The notes under the pieces: generated by a model
Database searches by the model: none
Told to the model about the DNA's origin: nothing
What the model saw: only the letters and a program-made list of their open reading frames with translations
DNA from: Neptunomonas antarctica
Lineage (GTDB): Bacteria > Pseudomonadota > Gammaproteobacteria > Pseudomonadales > Balneatricaceae
Reading direction: 5' to 3'
DNA length: 64,000 nt
NCBI RefSeq assembly: GCF_001305295.1
Contig: NZ_LJSI01000036.1
Location: 52,892 to 116,891, forward strand
Shown: positions 1 to 8,962 of the stretch, in pieces
How the letters are laid out: the number at the start of each line of letters is the position of its first letter
How positions within the stretch are numbered: the stretch's first letter is position 1
Program-made: the position numbers and the translations under genes

Positions 1-1
1 T

Positions 2-988
2 GTCGGCTATCAGGCAAATACGGCTATGGCTGGTATGGGCCTGACCGAAGCTGAAGGCTGGCGCGGTGCAATTGCAGGCGCATTAACAGGCTTCGATGCA
101 AGCAGTATCTGGGATAATATGATCCATGGTGCTGTGTATTGGCTACCTATCTATGCGGTAACTTTTGTTGTGGGCGGCTTCTGGGAAGTCCTGTTCGCGA
201 TGAAACGTGGTCATGAAGTTAACGAAGGCTTCTTTGTTACTTCTATTCTGTTCGCGTTGATTTTGCCTCCGTCTGTGCCTTTGTGGCAGGTTGCTTTAGG
301 TATTAGCTTCGGGGTAGTCATCGGTAAAGAGGTGTTTGGTGGCACAGGAAAAAATTTCCTGAACCCTGCATTGGCTGGTCGAGCCTTCTTGTTTTTCGCA
401 TATCCCGCTCAAATGTCGGGTGATGCAATCTGGACAGCCGTTGATGGCTTTTCTGGTGCGACGCCCCTAGGGTTGGCCGCAGCAGGCGGTGTTGATAATA
501 TTCTAGCGAATAATGTCACCTGGATGGATGCTTTCTTAGGCCAGCTTCAGGGCTCTGTTGGTGAAACATCAACGCTGGCGATTATGCTGGGGGGGGCTGT
601 TTTGCTGGTCGCGAAAGTGGCCTCGTGGCGAATCGTTGCTGGTGTATTTGGCGGCATGGTCGGCATGACTATTTTACTGAATATTATCGGTTCCGATACT
701 AACCCGTTGTTCGCCATGCCGTTTTATTGGCATCTGGTGTTGGGTGGTTTTGCCTTCGGTATGTTCTTTATGGCTACAGACCCTGTTTCCGCATCAATGA
801 CGAATACGGGTAAGTTGTATTTCGGTGCGCTGATTGGAATCATGGTGGTGTTAATTCGTGTCGTTAACCCCGCGTTTCCTGAAGGTATGATGTTGGCGAT
901 TTTGTTCGGTAACTTGTTCGCGCCCCTGATTGATAACTTTGTTATTCAGGCGAACATTAAGCGGAGGATGTCACGTAATGTCAGCTAA
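2..988 (+). CDS. nqrB: Na+-translocating NADH:quinone reductase subunit B (C-terminal part)
   Basis: Last 328 residues of NqrB, the membrane subunit of Na+-NQR that carries covalent FMN and takes part in Na+ transport and electron transfer to ubiquinone. The frame is open to the left edge, so about 80-90 N-terminal residues of a roughly 415-residue protein are missing; the ATG at 26 is internal. Seen: many hydrophobic segments, and the flavinylation motif [10 protein letters not shown] with the acceptor threonine codon at 461-463. The stop overlaps the nqrC start by 11 bases, so the genes are translationally coupled. Family assignment is firm from motif plus the nqrC-F genes that follow. Confidence 0.97.
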   Translation, partial: VGYQANTAMAGMGLTEAEGWRGAIAGALTGFDASSIWDNMIHGAVYWLPIYAVTFVVGGFWEVLFAMKRGHEVNEGFFVTSILFALILPPSVPLWQVALGISFGVVIGKEVFGGTGKNFLNPALAGRAFLFFAYPAQMSGDAIWTAVDGFSGATPLGLAAAGGVDNILANNVTWMDAFLGQLQGSVGETSTLAIMLGGAVLLVAKVASWRIVAGVFGGMVGMTILLNIIGSDTNPLFAMPFYWHLVLGGFAFGMFFMATDPVSASMTNTGKLYFGALIGIMVVLIRVVNPAFPEGMMLAILFGNLFAPLIDNFVIQANIKRRMSRNVS

Positions 989-1757
989 AAACGATACTAT
1001 CGGTAAAACGATTACCGTGACAGTACTGCTCTGCGTAGTCTGTTCTGTGATCGTATCTGCTGCTGCGGTACTGTTGAAGCCGCAGCAACTCGCCAACAAA
1101 GAGCTGGATAGAAGAACCAATATTCTAGCAGCGGCGGGTTTATTGGATCCGTCTAAAACAGTCAATGAACTCTTTGCGACGATCACCAGTAAAGTGATCG
1201 ATCTGGAAACCGGCAAATTTTCAGAAGCGGTAGATCCTGCCACCTTTGATGTGCGTAAGGCGTCCAGAGATCCTGAACTGTCTAAAGCGCTCAGCAGAGG
1301 CGTAGACATCGCCTCTATCAAGCGTCAGTCACAATATCAGACGGTTTACCTTGTTGAGAAAGAAGGTGAGGTCAAAACTGTTATTCTGCCAATTCATGGT
1401 TATGGTCTGTGGTCAACTCTTTACGGCTTTTTAGCGATAGAGGGTGATTTGAATACCGTGGTAGGTTTGGGTTTTTATTCTCATGCTGAGACGCCGGGTT
1501 TAGGCGGTGAAGTTGACAATCCTTCATGGAAAGCGCTTTGGCCGGGTAAGAAAGTTTATGATGGTGATTTTTCAGACCCTAAAATAGCCTTGATTAAAGG
1601 TAAGGTTGATCCCGCCGCCGCCAATGCTGAGTACCAGATTGATGGCCTGTCAGGTGCAAGCCTGACCAGTAAGGGCGTGACCAACCTGGTTCAATTCTGG
1701 ATGGGCAAGAATGGTTATGCACCGTTCCTGGCTAATCTGAAAGCAGGGGAGGTTTAA
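978..1757 (+). CDS. nqrC: Na+-translocating NADH:quinone reductase subunit C
   Basis: 259-residue subunit C, an inner-membrane-anchored periplasmic flavoprotein of Na+-NQR. One N-terminal membrane segment (about residues 9-31) precedes the FMN-binding domain. The start at 978 follows a GGAGG-like site and gives the normal N-terminus; a start at 930 would add 16 unlikely residues read over nqrB. The flavinylation site near the C-terminus reads [10 protein letters not shown], so the residue equivalent to the usual acceptor threonine is Ser228 (AGC at 1659-1661). ApbE, encoded downstream, is expected to attach the FMN. Overlaps nqrB by 11 bases and is 3 bases from nqrD. Confidence 0.96.
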   Translation: MSAKNDTIGKTITVTVLLCVVCSVIVSAAAVLLKPQQLANKELDRRTNILAAAGLLDPSKTVNELFATITSKVIDLETGKFSEAVDPATFDVRKASRDPELSKALSRGVDIASIKRQSQYQTVYLVEKEGEVKTVILPIHGYGLWSTLYGFLAIEGDLNTVVGLGFYSHAETPGLGGEVDNPSWKALWPGKKVYDGDFSDPKIALIKGKVDPAAANAEYQIDGLSGASLTSKGVTNLVQFWMGKNGYAPFLANLKAGEV

Positions 1758-1760
1758 ATT

Positions 1761-2420
1761 ATGTCTGAAACTAAAGACGTTTTGTTAAGTCCCATTGTCA
1801 GAAATAACCCAATTGCTTTGCAAATTCTGGGTATATGTTCTGCATTGGCGGTTACCACTAATCTGAATACGGCGTTCGTAATGGCGTTGGCGGTAACTGT
1901 TGTTACTGCCTTCTCAAATATGTTTATTTCTATGATTCGTAATCATATGCCGAGCAGCATTCGTATTATCTGTCAGATGATTATTATCGCGTCCTTGGTA
2001 ATTGTTGTGGATCAGATTTTGAAAGCAGTTGCCTATGATGTTTCTAAACAGTTGTCGGTTTTCGTGGGTCTTATTATCACGAACTGTATCGTTATGGGGC
2101 GTGCTGAAGCTTTTGCTATGAAGAACCCGCCAGGGATTTCCTTCATGGACGGTATCGGTAATGGTCTGGGCTATGGTGCAGTGCTGATGTTTGTTGGTTT
2201 CATTCGCGAATTGTTCGGTTCTGGAAGCCTGTTTGGAATAGAAATTTTGCCATTAGCGACCAATGGTGGCTGGTATCAGGCCAATGGCTTGTTCCTACTA
2301 CCGCCAAGTGCTTTCTTTATCATCGGTGGATTCATCTGGATTCTGCGTACGATTGATAAGAAACAAGTGGAAGCACCTGAGTTCATAATGGCGCCTAATA
2401 GCAAAAGAGGGGCTGTGTGA
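1761..2420 (+). CDS. nqrD: Na+-translocating NADH:quinone reductase subunit D
   Basis: 219-residue polytopic membrane subunit D (about six membrane segments). NqrD and NqrE are inverted homologues that together hold an intramembrane iron centre; the cysteines expected as ligands are present here as Cys26 (GICSALA) and Cys109 ([13 protein letters not shown]). A GGGGAGG ribosome site lies 8-14 bases before the ATG. The stop TGA shares its last base with the ATG of nqrE, indicating coupled translation and a fixed D:E ratio. Confidence 0.97.
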   Translation: MSETKDVLLSPIVRNNPIALQILGICSALAVTTNLNTAFVMALAVTVVTAFSNMFISMIRNHMPSSIRIICQMIIIASLVIVVDQILKAVAYDVSKQLSVFVGLIITNCIVMGRAEAFAMKNPPGISFMDGIGNGLGYGAVLMFVGFIRELFGSGSLFGIEILPLATNGGWYQANGLFLLPPSAFFIIGGFIWILRTIDKKQVEAPEFIMAPNSKRGAV

Positions 2421-3028
2421 TGGAACAATATATCAGCTTAGCGATTCGGGCTATTTTCGTTGAGAACATGGCATTAGCTTTTTTCCTGGGGATGTGTACA
2501 TTCCTGGCAATCTCTAAGAAAGTCAGTACGGCGATTGGTCTGGGTATTGCGGTTATCGTGGTGTTGGCGATAACAACACCGCTTAATAACTTGCTATACA
2601 ATGGTCTGTTGCGTGAAGGCGCGCTGGCATGGGCGGGTTATCCTGAAGTGGATCTTAGCTTCCTGGGTTATATCTCCTATATAGGCGTGATCGCGGCGAT
2701 CGTTCAGATCCTTGAAATGGTACTGGATAAGTTTTTCCCTGCGCTCTATAGCGCGCTGGGCGTCTTTCTGCCACTAATTACCGTTAACTGCGCCATTATG
2801 GGTGCCGCTCTCTTTATGGTAGAGCGCGATTATAATTTTGGTGAAAGTATTGTATATGGTGTGGGTGCGGGTGTTGGTTGGGCGTTAGCGATTGCTGCGT
2901 TAGCCGGTATTCGTGAAAAATTGAGATACAGCGACGTTCCAGATGGATTGCGTGGCCTGGGCATTACCTTCATTACTGTCGGTTTGATGTCTCTGGGTTT
3001 CATGTCTTTCTCTGGTGTTCAGCTGTAA
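2420..3028 (+). CDS. nqrE: Na+-translocating NADH:quinone reductase subunit E
   Basis: 202-residue membrane subunit E, homologous to NqrD and pairing with it around the intramembrane iron site; Cys26 (GMCTFLA) and Cys124 (NCAIMG) match the expected ligands. I place the start at the ATG 2420, which overlaps the nqrD stop as TGATG; an in-frame GTG immediately before it (2417) is possible but would only add one residue. AAGAGGGG upstream serves as ribosome site. Confidence 0.97.
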   Translation: MEQYISLAIRAIFVENMALAFFLGMCTFLAISKKVSTAIGLGIAVIVVLAITTPLNNLLYNGLLREGALAWAGYPEVDLSFLGYISYIGVIAAIVQILEMVLDKFFPALYSALGVFLPLITVNCAIMGAALFMVERDYNFGESIVYGVGAGVGWALAIAALAGIREKLRYSDVPDGLRGLGITFITVGLMSLGFMSFSGVQL

Positions 3029-3067
3029 TTCTGCTAGGCATGTTCAACAAAAGGATGGAGTAAGCCC

Positions 3068-4297
3068 ATGAATGCTGAAATCGTTCTCGGTGTTGTCATG
3101 TTTACCGTCGTAGTGCTTGCACTAGTGGCGGTAATTCTGGCAGCGCGTTCAAAGTTAGTAAGTTCCGGTGATGTCGTTATTAACATTAATAATGATCCGG
3201 AAAAATCTATCACTGTGGCGGCAGGTGGAAAATTACTGCAAACATTATCCAATGTTGGCATTTTTGTTCCGTCGGCGTGTGGTGGTGGTGGTACCTGTGC
3301 TCAGTGTAAATGTCAGGTTCTTGAAGGCGGTGGCGCTATGCTGCCAACAGAAGAATCACATTTCACTATGCGTGAAGCCAAAGATGGCTGGCGTTTATCA
3401 TGTCAGGTTGCTGTAAAGCAGGACATGAAAATTGAGCTTGAGGAAGAAATTTTTGGTGTTAAAAAATGGGAATGTACGGTTGAGTCTAACCCTAACGTTG
3501 CTACTTTCATCAAAGAGTTGACGCTACGTTTGCCTGAAGGACAAAATGTAGACTTCCGTGCGGGTGGTTATGTGCAGTTGGAAGCACCTGCTCACGAAGT
3601 TTATTATAAAGACTTCGATATTGATGAGGAATATCGCGGTGACTGGGATAAGTTTAACCAATGGAAGTATGTTTCTAAGGTGACTGAGCCTGTTATCCGT
3701 GCCTATTCTATGGCGAACTACCCTGAAGAAGAAGGTATTGTTAAATTCAATATCCGTATAGCTTCGCCACCACCTGGAAAAGATACGCTTCCTCCGGGAA
3801 TAATGTCTTCTTATGTGTTCAGTTTAAAACCTGGTGATAAAATCACAGTATATGGTCCGTTTGGTGAGTTCTTTGCTAAAGATACTGACAATGAAATGGT
3901 CTTTATCGGTGGCGGTGCGGGCATGGCGCCGATGCGTTCGCATATATTTGATCAGCTTAAACGACTGAAATCAAAACGTAAGATCTCTTTCTGGTACGGT
4001 GCACGGTCACTGCGTGAGTGTTTCTACAATGAAGAATATGATCAGCTGCAGGCTGAGAATGAAAACTTCCAGTGGCACTTAGCCTTGTCTGATCCGCAAC
4101 CGGATGATCACTGGGAGGGTAAGACGGGCTTTATTCATAACGTGTTATTAGAGAATTATCTTAAGGATCATGAAGCGCCTGAAGATTGTGAATATTACAT
4201 GTGTGGGCCGCCCATGATGAATGCCGCTGTTGTTCAGATGCTGCTGGATCTGGGTGTAGAGCAGGATAATATCTTCTTAGATGACTTTGGTGGTTAG
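3068..4297 (+). CDS. nqrF: Na+-translocating NADH:quinone reductase subunit F (NADH dehydrogenase subunit)
   Basis: 409-residue electron-input subunit: oxidises NADH on the cytoplasmic face and passes electrons through FAD and a 2Fe-2S centre. Order of parts: N-terminal membrane helix (about 5-26); ferredoxin domain with ligands Cys71, Cys77, Cys80 and Cys112; FAD-binding motif RAYSMANYP at 211-219; NADH-binding glycine motif [10 protein letters not shown] at 281-290; C-terminal YMCGPPMM with Cys379 and the aromatic-poor FLDDFGG end typical of NqrF. Length matches the family (about 407). The 39-base gap from nqrE contains AAGGATGGAG before the ATG. Confidence 0.98.
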   Translation: MNAEIVLGVVMFTVVVLALVAVILAARSKLVSSGDVVININNDPEKSITVAAGGKLLQTLSNVGIFVPSACGGGGTCAQCKCQVLEGGGAMLPTEESHFTMREAKDGWRLSCQVAVKQDMKIELEEEIFGVKKWECTVESNPNVATFIKELTLRLPEGQNVDFRAGGYVQLEAPAHEVYYKDFDIDEEYRGDWDKFNQWKYVSKVTEPVIRAYSMANYPEEEGIVKFNIRIASPPPGKDTLPPGIMSSYVFSLKPGDKITVYGPFGEFFAKDTDNEMVFIGGGAGMAPMRSHIFDQLKRLKSKRKISFWYGARSLRECFYNEEYDQLQAENENFQWHLALSDPQPDDHWEGKTGFIHNVLLENYLKDHEAPEDCEYYMCGPPMMNAAVVQMLLDLGVEQDNIFLDDFGG

Positions 4298-4303
4298 ACA
4301 CTG

Positions 4304-5338
4304 ATGGATGCTATTTTTCGTATCCCTAAATGGCCGGCAGCATTGCTGCTGGCCATTTTGTTTTTGTCGGCTTGTAGTGAGCAAAAGCAAGATAGCGGTA
4401 TTGTCTCTTTTAGCGGGATGACAATGGGGACTAGCTTCACCGTAAAGTGGGTGGACCAGAATACCGGGCGTGTTGCGGCGTTAGAAGATGAGGTGCATCA
4501 GGCGTTGCTTGATGTTAATCAGTCTATGTCGACTTATATACCTGATTCTGAGTTATCGCTGTTTAATAAATTACCGGCAGGTGGTGAGGTTGACGCCAGT
4601 GAAGCATTGTTTTTTGTACTCAGTCTTGCCCAGGATATTAGTCAGAAAACGGCAGGGGCATTTGATGTCACCGTTGGGCCTTTGGTTAATCTGTGGGGGT
4701 TTGGCCCCGATGGGCGCGTTATAAAAGCACCCAAAGATGACGAAATCTTATTACTTCAACAACGTATTGGTTTTCAAAAACTAGTGCTCGATGCTGATCG
4801 TAAACGAGCCTCTAAGCAGGCGGCGTTATATGTCGATTTATCGGCGATCGCAAAAGGTTATGGGGTTGATGTGCTGGCTGGCATCATGGAAAAAAATGGC
4901 ATCGATAATTATTTGGTAGAGATTGGCGGCGAATTAAGGGCAAAAGGTGTTAAGCCTGAAAATCAAGATTGGAAAATAGCGATAGAAAGCCCTCTCATTG
5001 GTGAGCGTAAGGTTCAGGATGTTCTTAGTGTCAGTGATACCGGCATAGCCACCTCGGGTGATTATCGCAATTATTTTGAAGAGAATGGTGTTCGTTATTC
5101 CCATACTATTAATCCAACAACGGGCAGGCCTATTTCGCATCAGTTAGCGTCCGTTACGGTTCTGATGCCCACGTGTGCAGAAGCTGATGGGATGGCAACA
5201 GCGTTTATGGTGATGGGTGACACTGTTGCTTATGATTACGCTGTCAAACACAATATAGATGCTTTGTTTATTGTGAAATCTGAACAGGGTTTTATAGAGA
5301 AAATGACACCAGGCTTTGATAAACGTTTGGTAAACTGA
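4304..5338 (+). CDS. apbE: FAD:protein FMN transferase ApbE
   Basis: 344-residue lipoprotein that transfers FMN from FAD onto threonine/serine residues of NqrB and NqrC. The N-terminus has a lipoprotein signal ending in LSAC (Cys24). ApbE motifs are visible in order: GMTMGTSFTVKW, AFDVTVGPLVNLWGFG, VDLSAIAKGYGVD, YLVEIGGELRAKG, TSGDYRNYF and HTINPTTGRPI (substrate and Mg2+ binding region). It starts 6 bases after nqrF with no strong ribosome site, so coupling to nqrF is likely. A strong terminator-like hairpin lies within its first codons (4328-4365), which may lower its expression relative to the structural subunits. Confidence 0.97.
   Translation: MDAIFRIPKWPAALLLAILFLSACSEQKQDSGIVSFSGMTMGTSFTVKWVDQNTGRVAALEDEVHQALLDVNQSMSTYIPDSELSLFNKLPAGGEVDASEALFFVLSLAQDISQKTAGAFDVTVGPLVNLWGFGPDGRVIKAPKDDEILLLQQRIGFQKLVLDADRKRASKQAALYVDLSAIAKGYGVDVLAGIMEKNGIDNYLVEIGGELRAKGVKPENQDWKIAIESPLIGERKVQDVLSVSDTGIATSGDYRNYFEENGVRYSHTINPTTGRPISHQLASVTVLMPTCAEADGMATAFMVMGDTVAYDYAVKHNIDALFIVKSEQGFIEKMTPGFDKRLVN
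4328..4365 (+). terminator. Terminator-like hairpin inside the 5' end of apbE (possible attenuator)
   Basis: Near-perfect stem: 4328-4341 pairs with 4345-4358 (14 pairs, one G-U), loop of 3 bases, followed by TTTTGTTTTT. It sits 31 bases after the nqrF stop and within the signal-peptide codons of apbE. The shape is that of an intrinsic terminator; being translated, it would act only on untranslated RNA. A role in reducing apbE/nqrM transcription is inference. Confidence 0.5.
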
Positions 5339-5345
5339 GGTTATT

Positions 5346-5594
5346 ATGGGTATTTTTTTAATTGTTTTTGCGGCGTTGTTGTTGATTGTTCTTGCGATGT
5401 CTGTCGGTGTTATTATGGGCGGAAAGCCAATTGCGGGCTCATGCGGTGGCATGGCTTCGTTAGGGATGGATACTGCATGTGATGTCTGTGGTGGTGATAA
5501 AACTATTTGCGAAGATGAAGATGAAAAAAATCGTCGCATTACGCAGCTAGCTAAAACAGATGATCTGGCTTATGAAGTTAAAACAAAAAGTTGA
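5346..5594 (+). CDS. nqrM: Na+-NQR maturation protein NqrM
   Basis: 82-residue protein (DUF539 family) with one N-terminal membrane helix (about 2-25) and a cysteine-rich tail: GSCGGM at about 33-36, then CDVCGGD and ICED. In Vibrio and Klebsiella NqrM is needed for assembly of functional Na+-NQR, probably by delivering iron to the NqrD/NqrE site; the four cysteines here fit that role. It begins 7 bases after apbE with AGGTT before the ATG and completes the nqr operon. Confidence 0.93.
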   Translation: MGIFLIVFAALLLIVLAMSVGVIMGGKPIAGSCGGMASLGMDTACDVCGGDKTICEDEDEKNRRITQLAKTDDLAYEVKTKS

Positions 5595-5685
5595 TTTATT
5601 GCTTATCAATTGCAGTCTATTTCAAAATATGTGAACCTAATTGACTGATATTAAAGCGGTATAATGTAAAACTAAGGGGATATTG

Positions 5686-7086
5686 ATGGCTGTTTATGAC
5701 TATGACGTTGTCGTGATTGGATCTGGCCCTGCTGGGGAAGGCGCGGCGATGAATGCTGCTAAACATGGGCGTCGGGTCGCGATTATTGAAGAACAGGACT
5801 CCGTTGGTGGTAATTGTACTCATAAAGGAACTATTCCTTCTAAAGCGTTACGTCACTCGGTAAAACAGATTATCGAATTTAATACCAACCCTATGTTCCG
5901 TGATATAGGGGAGCCGCGGTGGTTTTCTTTTTCAAAGGTGCTGAAACGCGCCGAAAAAGTCATGTCTAATCAGGTAATGCTGCGTACTAATTTTTATGCA
6001 CGCAATCGTGTAGATGTTTTTTTTGGTAGAGCTGAATTTGAAAATAAAAATACTATCATCGTAAAAGAGTCAGCAAAAGGTGAAGAAACCCTACGCACAA
6101 AGAGTGTCGTAATTGCCACCGGTTCTCGCCCGTATTGCCCGCCTGATATTGATTTTTCACATCCGCGTATTTATAACTCGGATACTATTCTGAAGTTGAG
6201 TCATACGCCAAGAACCTTAATTATTTATGGTGCTGGTGTTATTGGTAGTGAGTACTGCTCCATTTTTAGTGGTCTGGGCGTTAAAGTTGACCTTGTTGAT
6301 ACGCAAGATCGTCTGTTGTCTTTCCTTGATGGTGAAATTTCTGATGCGCTGAGTTATCACTTGCGTAATACATCGGTTAAAATTCGTCACAATGAAGAGT
6401 ATGAGAGTGTAGTAGGTGATGACCACGGCGTTATTCTGAATCTGAAATCAGGTAAACGTATTCGCGCTGATGCTTTCTTGTGGTGTAATGGTCGTTCTGG
6501 TAATACCGATAATATGAACCTTGAAGCCAGTGGTTTAGAAGCAAATAGTCGTGGTCAACTGGCCGTTAATGATCATTATAAAACCTCGGTAGATAATATT
6601 TATGCTGTCGGTGATGTTATCGGATGGCCAAGCTTAGCTTCGGCCGCGCTTGATCAAGGGCGTTCTGCGGCGGCTGATTTAGTGAGCGATGATAGTTTTC
6701 GTTATATAAATGAGGTCCCTACGGGTATCTACACTATTCCCGAAATTAGTTCGCTGGGTAAAACCGAAGAGGAGCTGACTAAAGAGTGTATTCCGTATGA
6801 GGTCGGTCAGGCTTTCTTCAAAGATACGGCACGGGCACAGATTTCAGGACAGCCGGTCGGTATGTTAAAAATCCTGTTCCATCGTGAGACGCTAGCCATT
6901 TTAGGTATTCATTGCTTTGGTGATCAGGCGTCTGAAATTGTCCATATCGGGCAAGCCATTATGCGTCAGGAAGGCGAGGCGAATACGATTAAGTACTTCG
7001 TTAATACAACCTTTAACTATCCAACAATGGCCGAAGCGTATCGTGTTGCTGCGATTGCAGGTTTAAATCGAATCGCTAATTTGTAA
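5686..7086 (+). CDS. sthA: Soluble pyridine nucleotide transhydrogenase
   Basis: 466-residue FAD flavoprotein that interconverts NADPH/NAD+ and NADP+/NADH. FAD-binding motif [17 protein letters not shown] at about 13-29; the redox-active site reads [16 protein letters not shown], in which the second cysteine of lipoamide dehydrogenases is threonine, as in known SthA proteins. NAD(P) Rossmann motif [15 protein letters not shown] follows near 180, and a C-terminal dimerisation domain ends in the expected region. Start ATG 5686 follows AAGGGG; a TTG one codon earlier is less likely. Single gene: 90-base leader and own terminator. Confidence 0.97.
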   Translation: MAVYDYDVVVIGSGPAGEGAAMNAAKHGRRVAIIEEQDSVGGNCTHKGTIPSKALRHSVKQIIEFNTNPMFRDIGEPRWFSFSKVLKRAEKVMSNQVMLRTNFYARNRVDVFFGRAEFENKNTIIVKESAKGEETLRTKSVVIATGSRPYCPPDIDFSHPRIYNSDTILKLSHTPRTLIIYGAGVIGSEYCSIFSGLGVKVDLVDTQDRLLSFLDGEISDALSYHLRNTSVKIRHNEEYESVVGDDHGVILNLKSGKRIRADAFLWCNGRSGNTDNMNLEASGLEANSRGQLAVNDHYKTSVDNIYAVGDVIGWPSLASAALDQGRSAAADLVSDDSFRYINEVPTGIYTIPEISSLGKTEEELTKECIPYEVGQAFFKDTARAQISGQPVGMLKILFHRETLAILGIHCFGDQASEIVHIGQAIMRQEGEANTIKYFVNTTFNYPTMAEAYRVAAIAGLNRIANL

Positions 7087-7103
7087 TAAGTGGCTTAATT
7101 GAT

Positions 7104-7132
7104 AAAGACCGGGCTAGTCCCGGTCTTTTTTC
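7104..7132. terminator. Bidirectional intrinsic terminator between sthA and the convergent gene
   Basis: AAAGACCGGG (7104-7113), loop CTAGT, CCCGGTCTTT (7119-7128), then T's to 7132; A's on the left make it work on both strands. The stop codon of the convergent minus-strand gene lies in the stem. Confidence 0.92.
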
Positions 7133-7419
7133 TTATTAGTATTATCAGGTCGGAGATCTTTCTGATAATAACTATCTTCATAATATATGCCTTTAATGTT
7201 CAGTTTTTTCTCCACAAACCGGTTAAAACGACTCCAGATATAAAACGCCGGTGCCATTACTGTTCCAATTGCCAGCATGAGCCCGCTTCCTTCATATCCT
7301 TCAGGCATTTGCGCTGTTGTCCATTCTATAAAACCCAGCGTTTTGAACAGAAAATACCAGCCAATTAAGAAACCAAAAGCCAGACCGGTGGCAAGATGAT
7401 GAAGTGTATTGGTATTCAT
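7114..7419 (-). CDS. Hypothetical two-helix membrane protein
   Basis: 101 residues, not recognised. Two hydrophobic segments (about 8-29 and 46-62) are followed by a strongly charged tail ending KKKDRD. The stop lies inside the shared terminator hairpin. It is 6 bases downstream of the Tus-like gene on the same strand, so the two are probably co-transcribed. Pseudomonas has an uncharacterised gene at the equivalent place next to sthA, which supports it being real. Confidence 0.7.
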   Translation of the reverse strand: MNTNTLHHLATGLAFGFLIGWYFLFKTLGFIEWTTAQMPEGYEGSGLMLAIGTVMAPAFYIWSRFNRFVEKKLNIKGIYYEDSYYQKDLRPDNTNKKKDRD

Positions 7420-7425
7420 AACGCA

Positions 7426-8301
7426 TTAGTTCCTATAAAGATGAATACGTAAACTCGGTAAAAAAGGCTCAGGATCAATTAGGCTGTCTGAGCGAAGGGC
7501 ACGACTTCTTTCGGGTGGTGGTGTTAATGTTAAATGATTATATTCGGGTAGAAATTCATCTTCCGTCAGGGGTACGAGTATAGGGAGTGGACAATTTCTG
7601 GCCATTCGTCGCCAGCTTTTTACGCCGGTTTTCCATGCCATATTGGCGCGAATGACCGGTGCTTGCTTTTGTATCTGGGCCATTATCGTTGTTTTGTTTA
7701 AGGGGGATAATTTCTCTATCTGCCTTACGATATGTTCTTGTGATGTATCAAGTTTCAGCAGCATTTCCATTGCATTTTTCGCAGTTAGTTTACAAATGCT
7801 CCGGCCGCTACTGTACCAGCTGAATCTGATTGTATCTGGACGGGAATCCAGTTGTGGAATATGTCGATAGCATTGCTTTAAATGCAGGCGGCCTAATCCT
7901 TGATGGTTCAGAGCAAGTGCTAGTGCGTGTGATCTTTGGTAGAGCTGTTGCGATACGTCGCTCAGTTCGGATTTTTTTAACGCGCTAACTGTATGCCGTA
8001 AACGATCTTTGCAGATATTAAGCTGGAAGGCGGCATTAAGTAAGTTCTCGTCAGCGCCTACTAGTCCGTAACTGGAATGTGTCCTGCGGCCATCCTGTTG
8101 GTCGCTATGCCAGATGTCAGTGTATCTTTGCCGAACCTGATTGATAGCGTCGTTATGTGTGATGATGGTTGTATCTGACTCTGTTGGCAGAGAAACAGGT
8201 CGTTCTGAGCGCGATAGTTCTTGGTCGAAAAAACACAGAGATAGTTTCAATAGCTCAAATGCTTCGATGACATCGTCCAATAGAGCGTGAGAAATTACCA
8301 T
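7426..8301 (-). CDS. Tus-like DNA replication terminus site-binding protein
   Basis: 291 residues. By eye it matches the Ter-binding (Tus, PF05472) family: the central stretch CYRHIPQLDSRPDTIRFSWY corresponds to the Tus region around HRHLPGL and TLRFGWA; the basic segment VIRANMAWKTGVKSWRR corresponds to Tus VQPIARVWYKG; and the end PEPFLPSLRIHLYRN corresponds to Tus LIIPRLHLYVAD. Length (Tus 309) agrees. Such proteins bind Ter sites and block DnaB helicase from one side. It lies between a PilZ gene (6 bases upstream) and a membrane protein gene. I saw no convincing copy of the E. coli Ter consensus close to it. Identity is by remembered motifs, not a search. Confidence 0.7.
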   Translation of the reverse strand: MVISHALLDDVIEAFELLKLSLCFFDQELSRSERPVSLPTESDTTIITHNDAINQVRQRYTDIWHSDQQDGRRTHSSYGLVGADENLLNAAFQLNICKDRLRHTVSALKKSELSDVSQQLYQRSHALALALNHQGLGRLHLKQCYRHIPQLDSRPDTIRFSWYSSGRSICKLTAKNAMEMLLKLDTSQEHIVRQIEKLSPLNKTTIMAQIQKQAPVIRANMAWKTGVKSWRRMARNCPLPILVPLTEDEFLPEYNHLTLTPPPERSRALRSDSLIDPEPFLPSLRIHLYRN

Positions 8302-8307
8302 GTTTAT

Positions 8308-8874
8308 TTACGTCTCTACGGCGACTGAGTGCGTTGGCTGCGTTTTAATAACGCGCTGCGCGATCAACATGCGGCAGTTTTCAGGCATTCGGTAGAATGA
8401 TATCGCTACTTCGGAATCGTTAGGGTTTTTAATGATTCGTTGCACTTTTCCGTAGAGAAGGACGCCTGTCAAAGGTTCTTGAAAAATGAGTTTGATAGCC
8501 AAAAAATCATCTATTTGATAAGGAGTGGTGGTCGTGAATTGCATACCGCCTTCGCTTAGATTGATTGATTGTTTAGTTAGTTTTTCAATCTTTAAACTGC
8601 TGGTCGCTAACGTGCGGGTAATTAAATCCAGCTTCTCTGTTTGTAAACAGAACAGCTGGGCAAGTAGTGGGTGTGAATCAGATAGTTGCGCCAGTAAATC
8701 AGCTTGTTGCTTGTCGATATTCTGAACTTCGGAGAGTAGTTCAAAGTACGGAGAAACATCAAATTGAGTGGGTTGGATAGAATGCTCAACCTCATTCGCA
8801 GTGATAGGCTGGATTTCTAACGCCACATTTTTTTCGACCCGGTAAAACTGTCTTCTTTCCTGCTTCACAGTCAC
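8308..8874 (-). CDS. PilZ domain protein
   Basis: 188 residues with a PilZ (c-di-GMP binding) domain split by an insertion: N-terminal RRQFYRV (residues 7-13, arginine-rich RxxxR-type ligand motif) and, much later, NLSEGGM (DxSxxG-type motif). The roughly 85 residues between are helical and Q/L-rich. Probably a c-di-GMP receptor. It is the first gene of a three-gene minus-strand group with the Tus-like gene and the membrane protein, and is divergent from lolC. Confidence 0.85.
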   Translation of the reverse strand: MTVKQERRQFYRVEKNVALEIQPITANEVEHSIQPTQFDVSPYFELLSEVQNIDKQQADLLAQLSDSHPLLAQLFCLQTEKLDLITRTLATSSLKIEKLTKQSINLSEGGMQFTTTTPYQIDDFLAIKLIFQEPLTGVLLYGKVQRIIKNPNDSEVAISFYRMPENCRMLIAQRVIKTQPTHSVAVET

Positions 8875-8962
8875 CCCCTGTTTATGTATCAGGATAGAGT
8901 ATAACGGAGAATTTCTTAATTTTGTTAGAGTTACTGGGCCAACTGTGATTTAATCCGCGACC

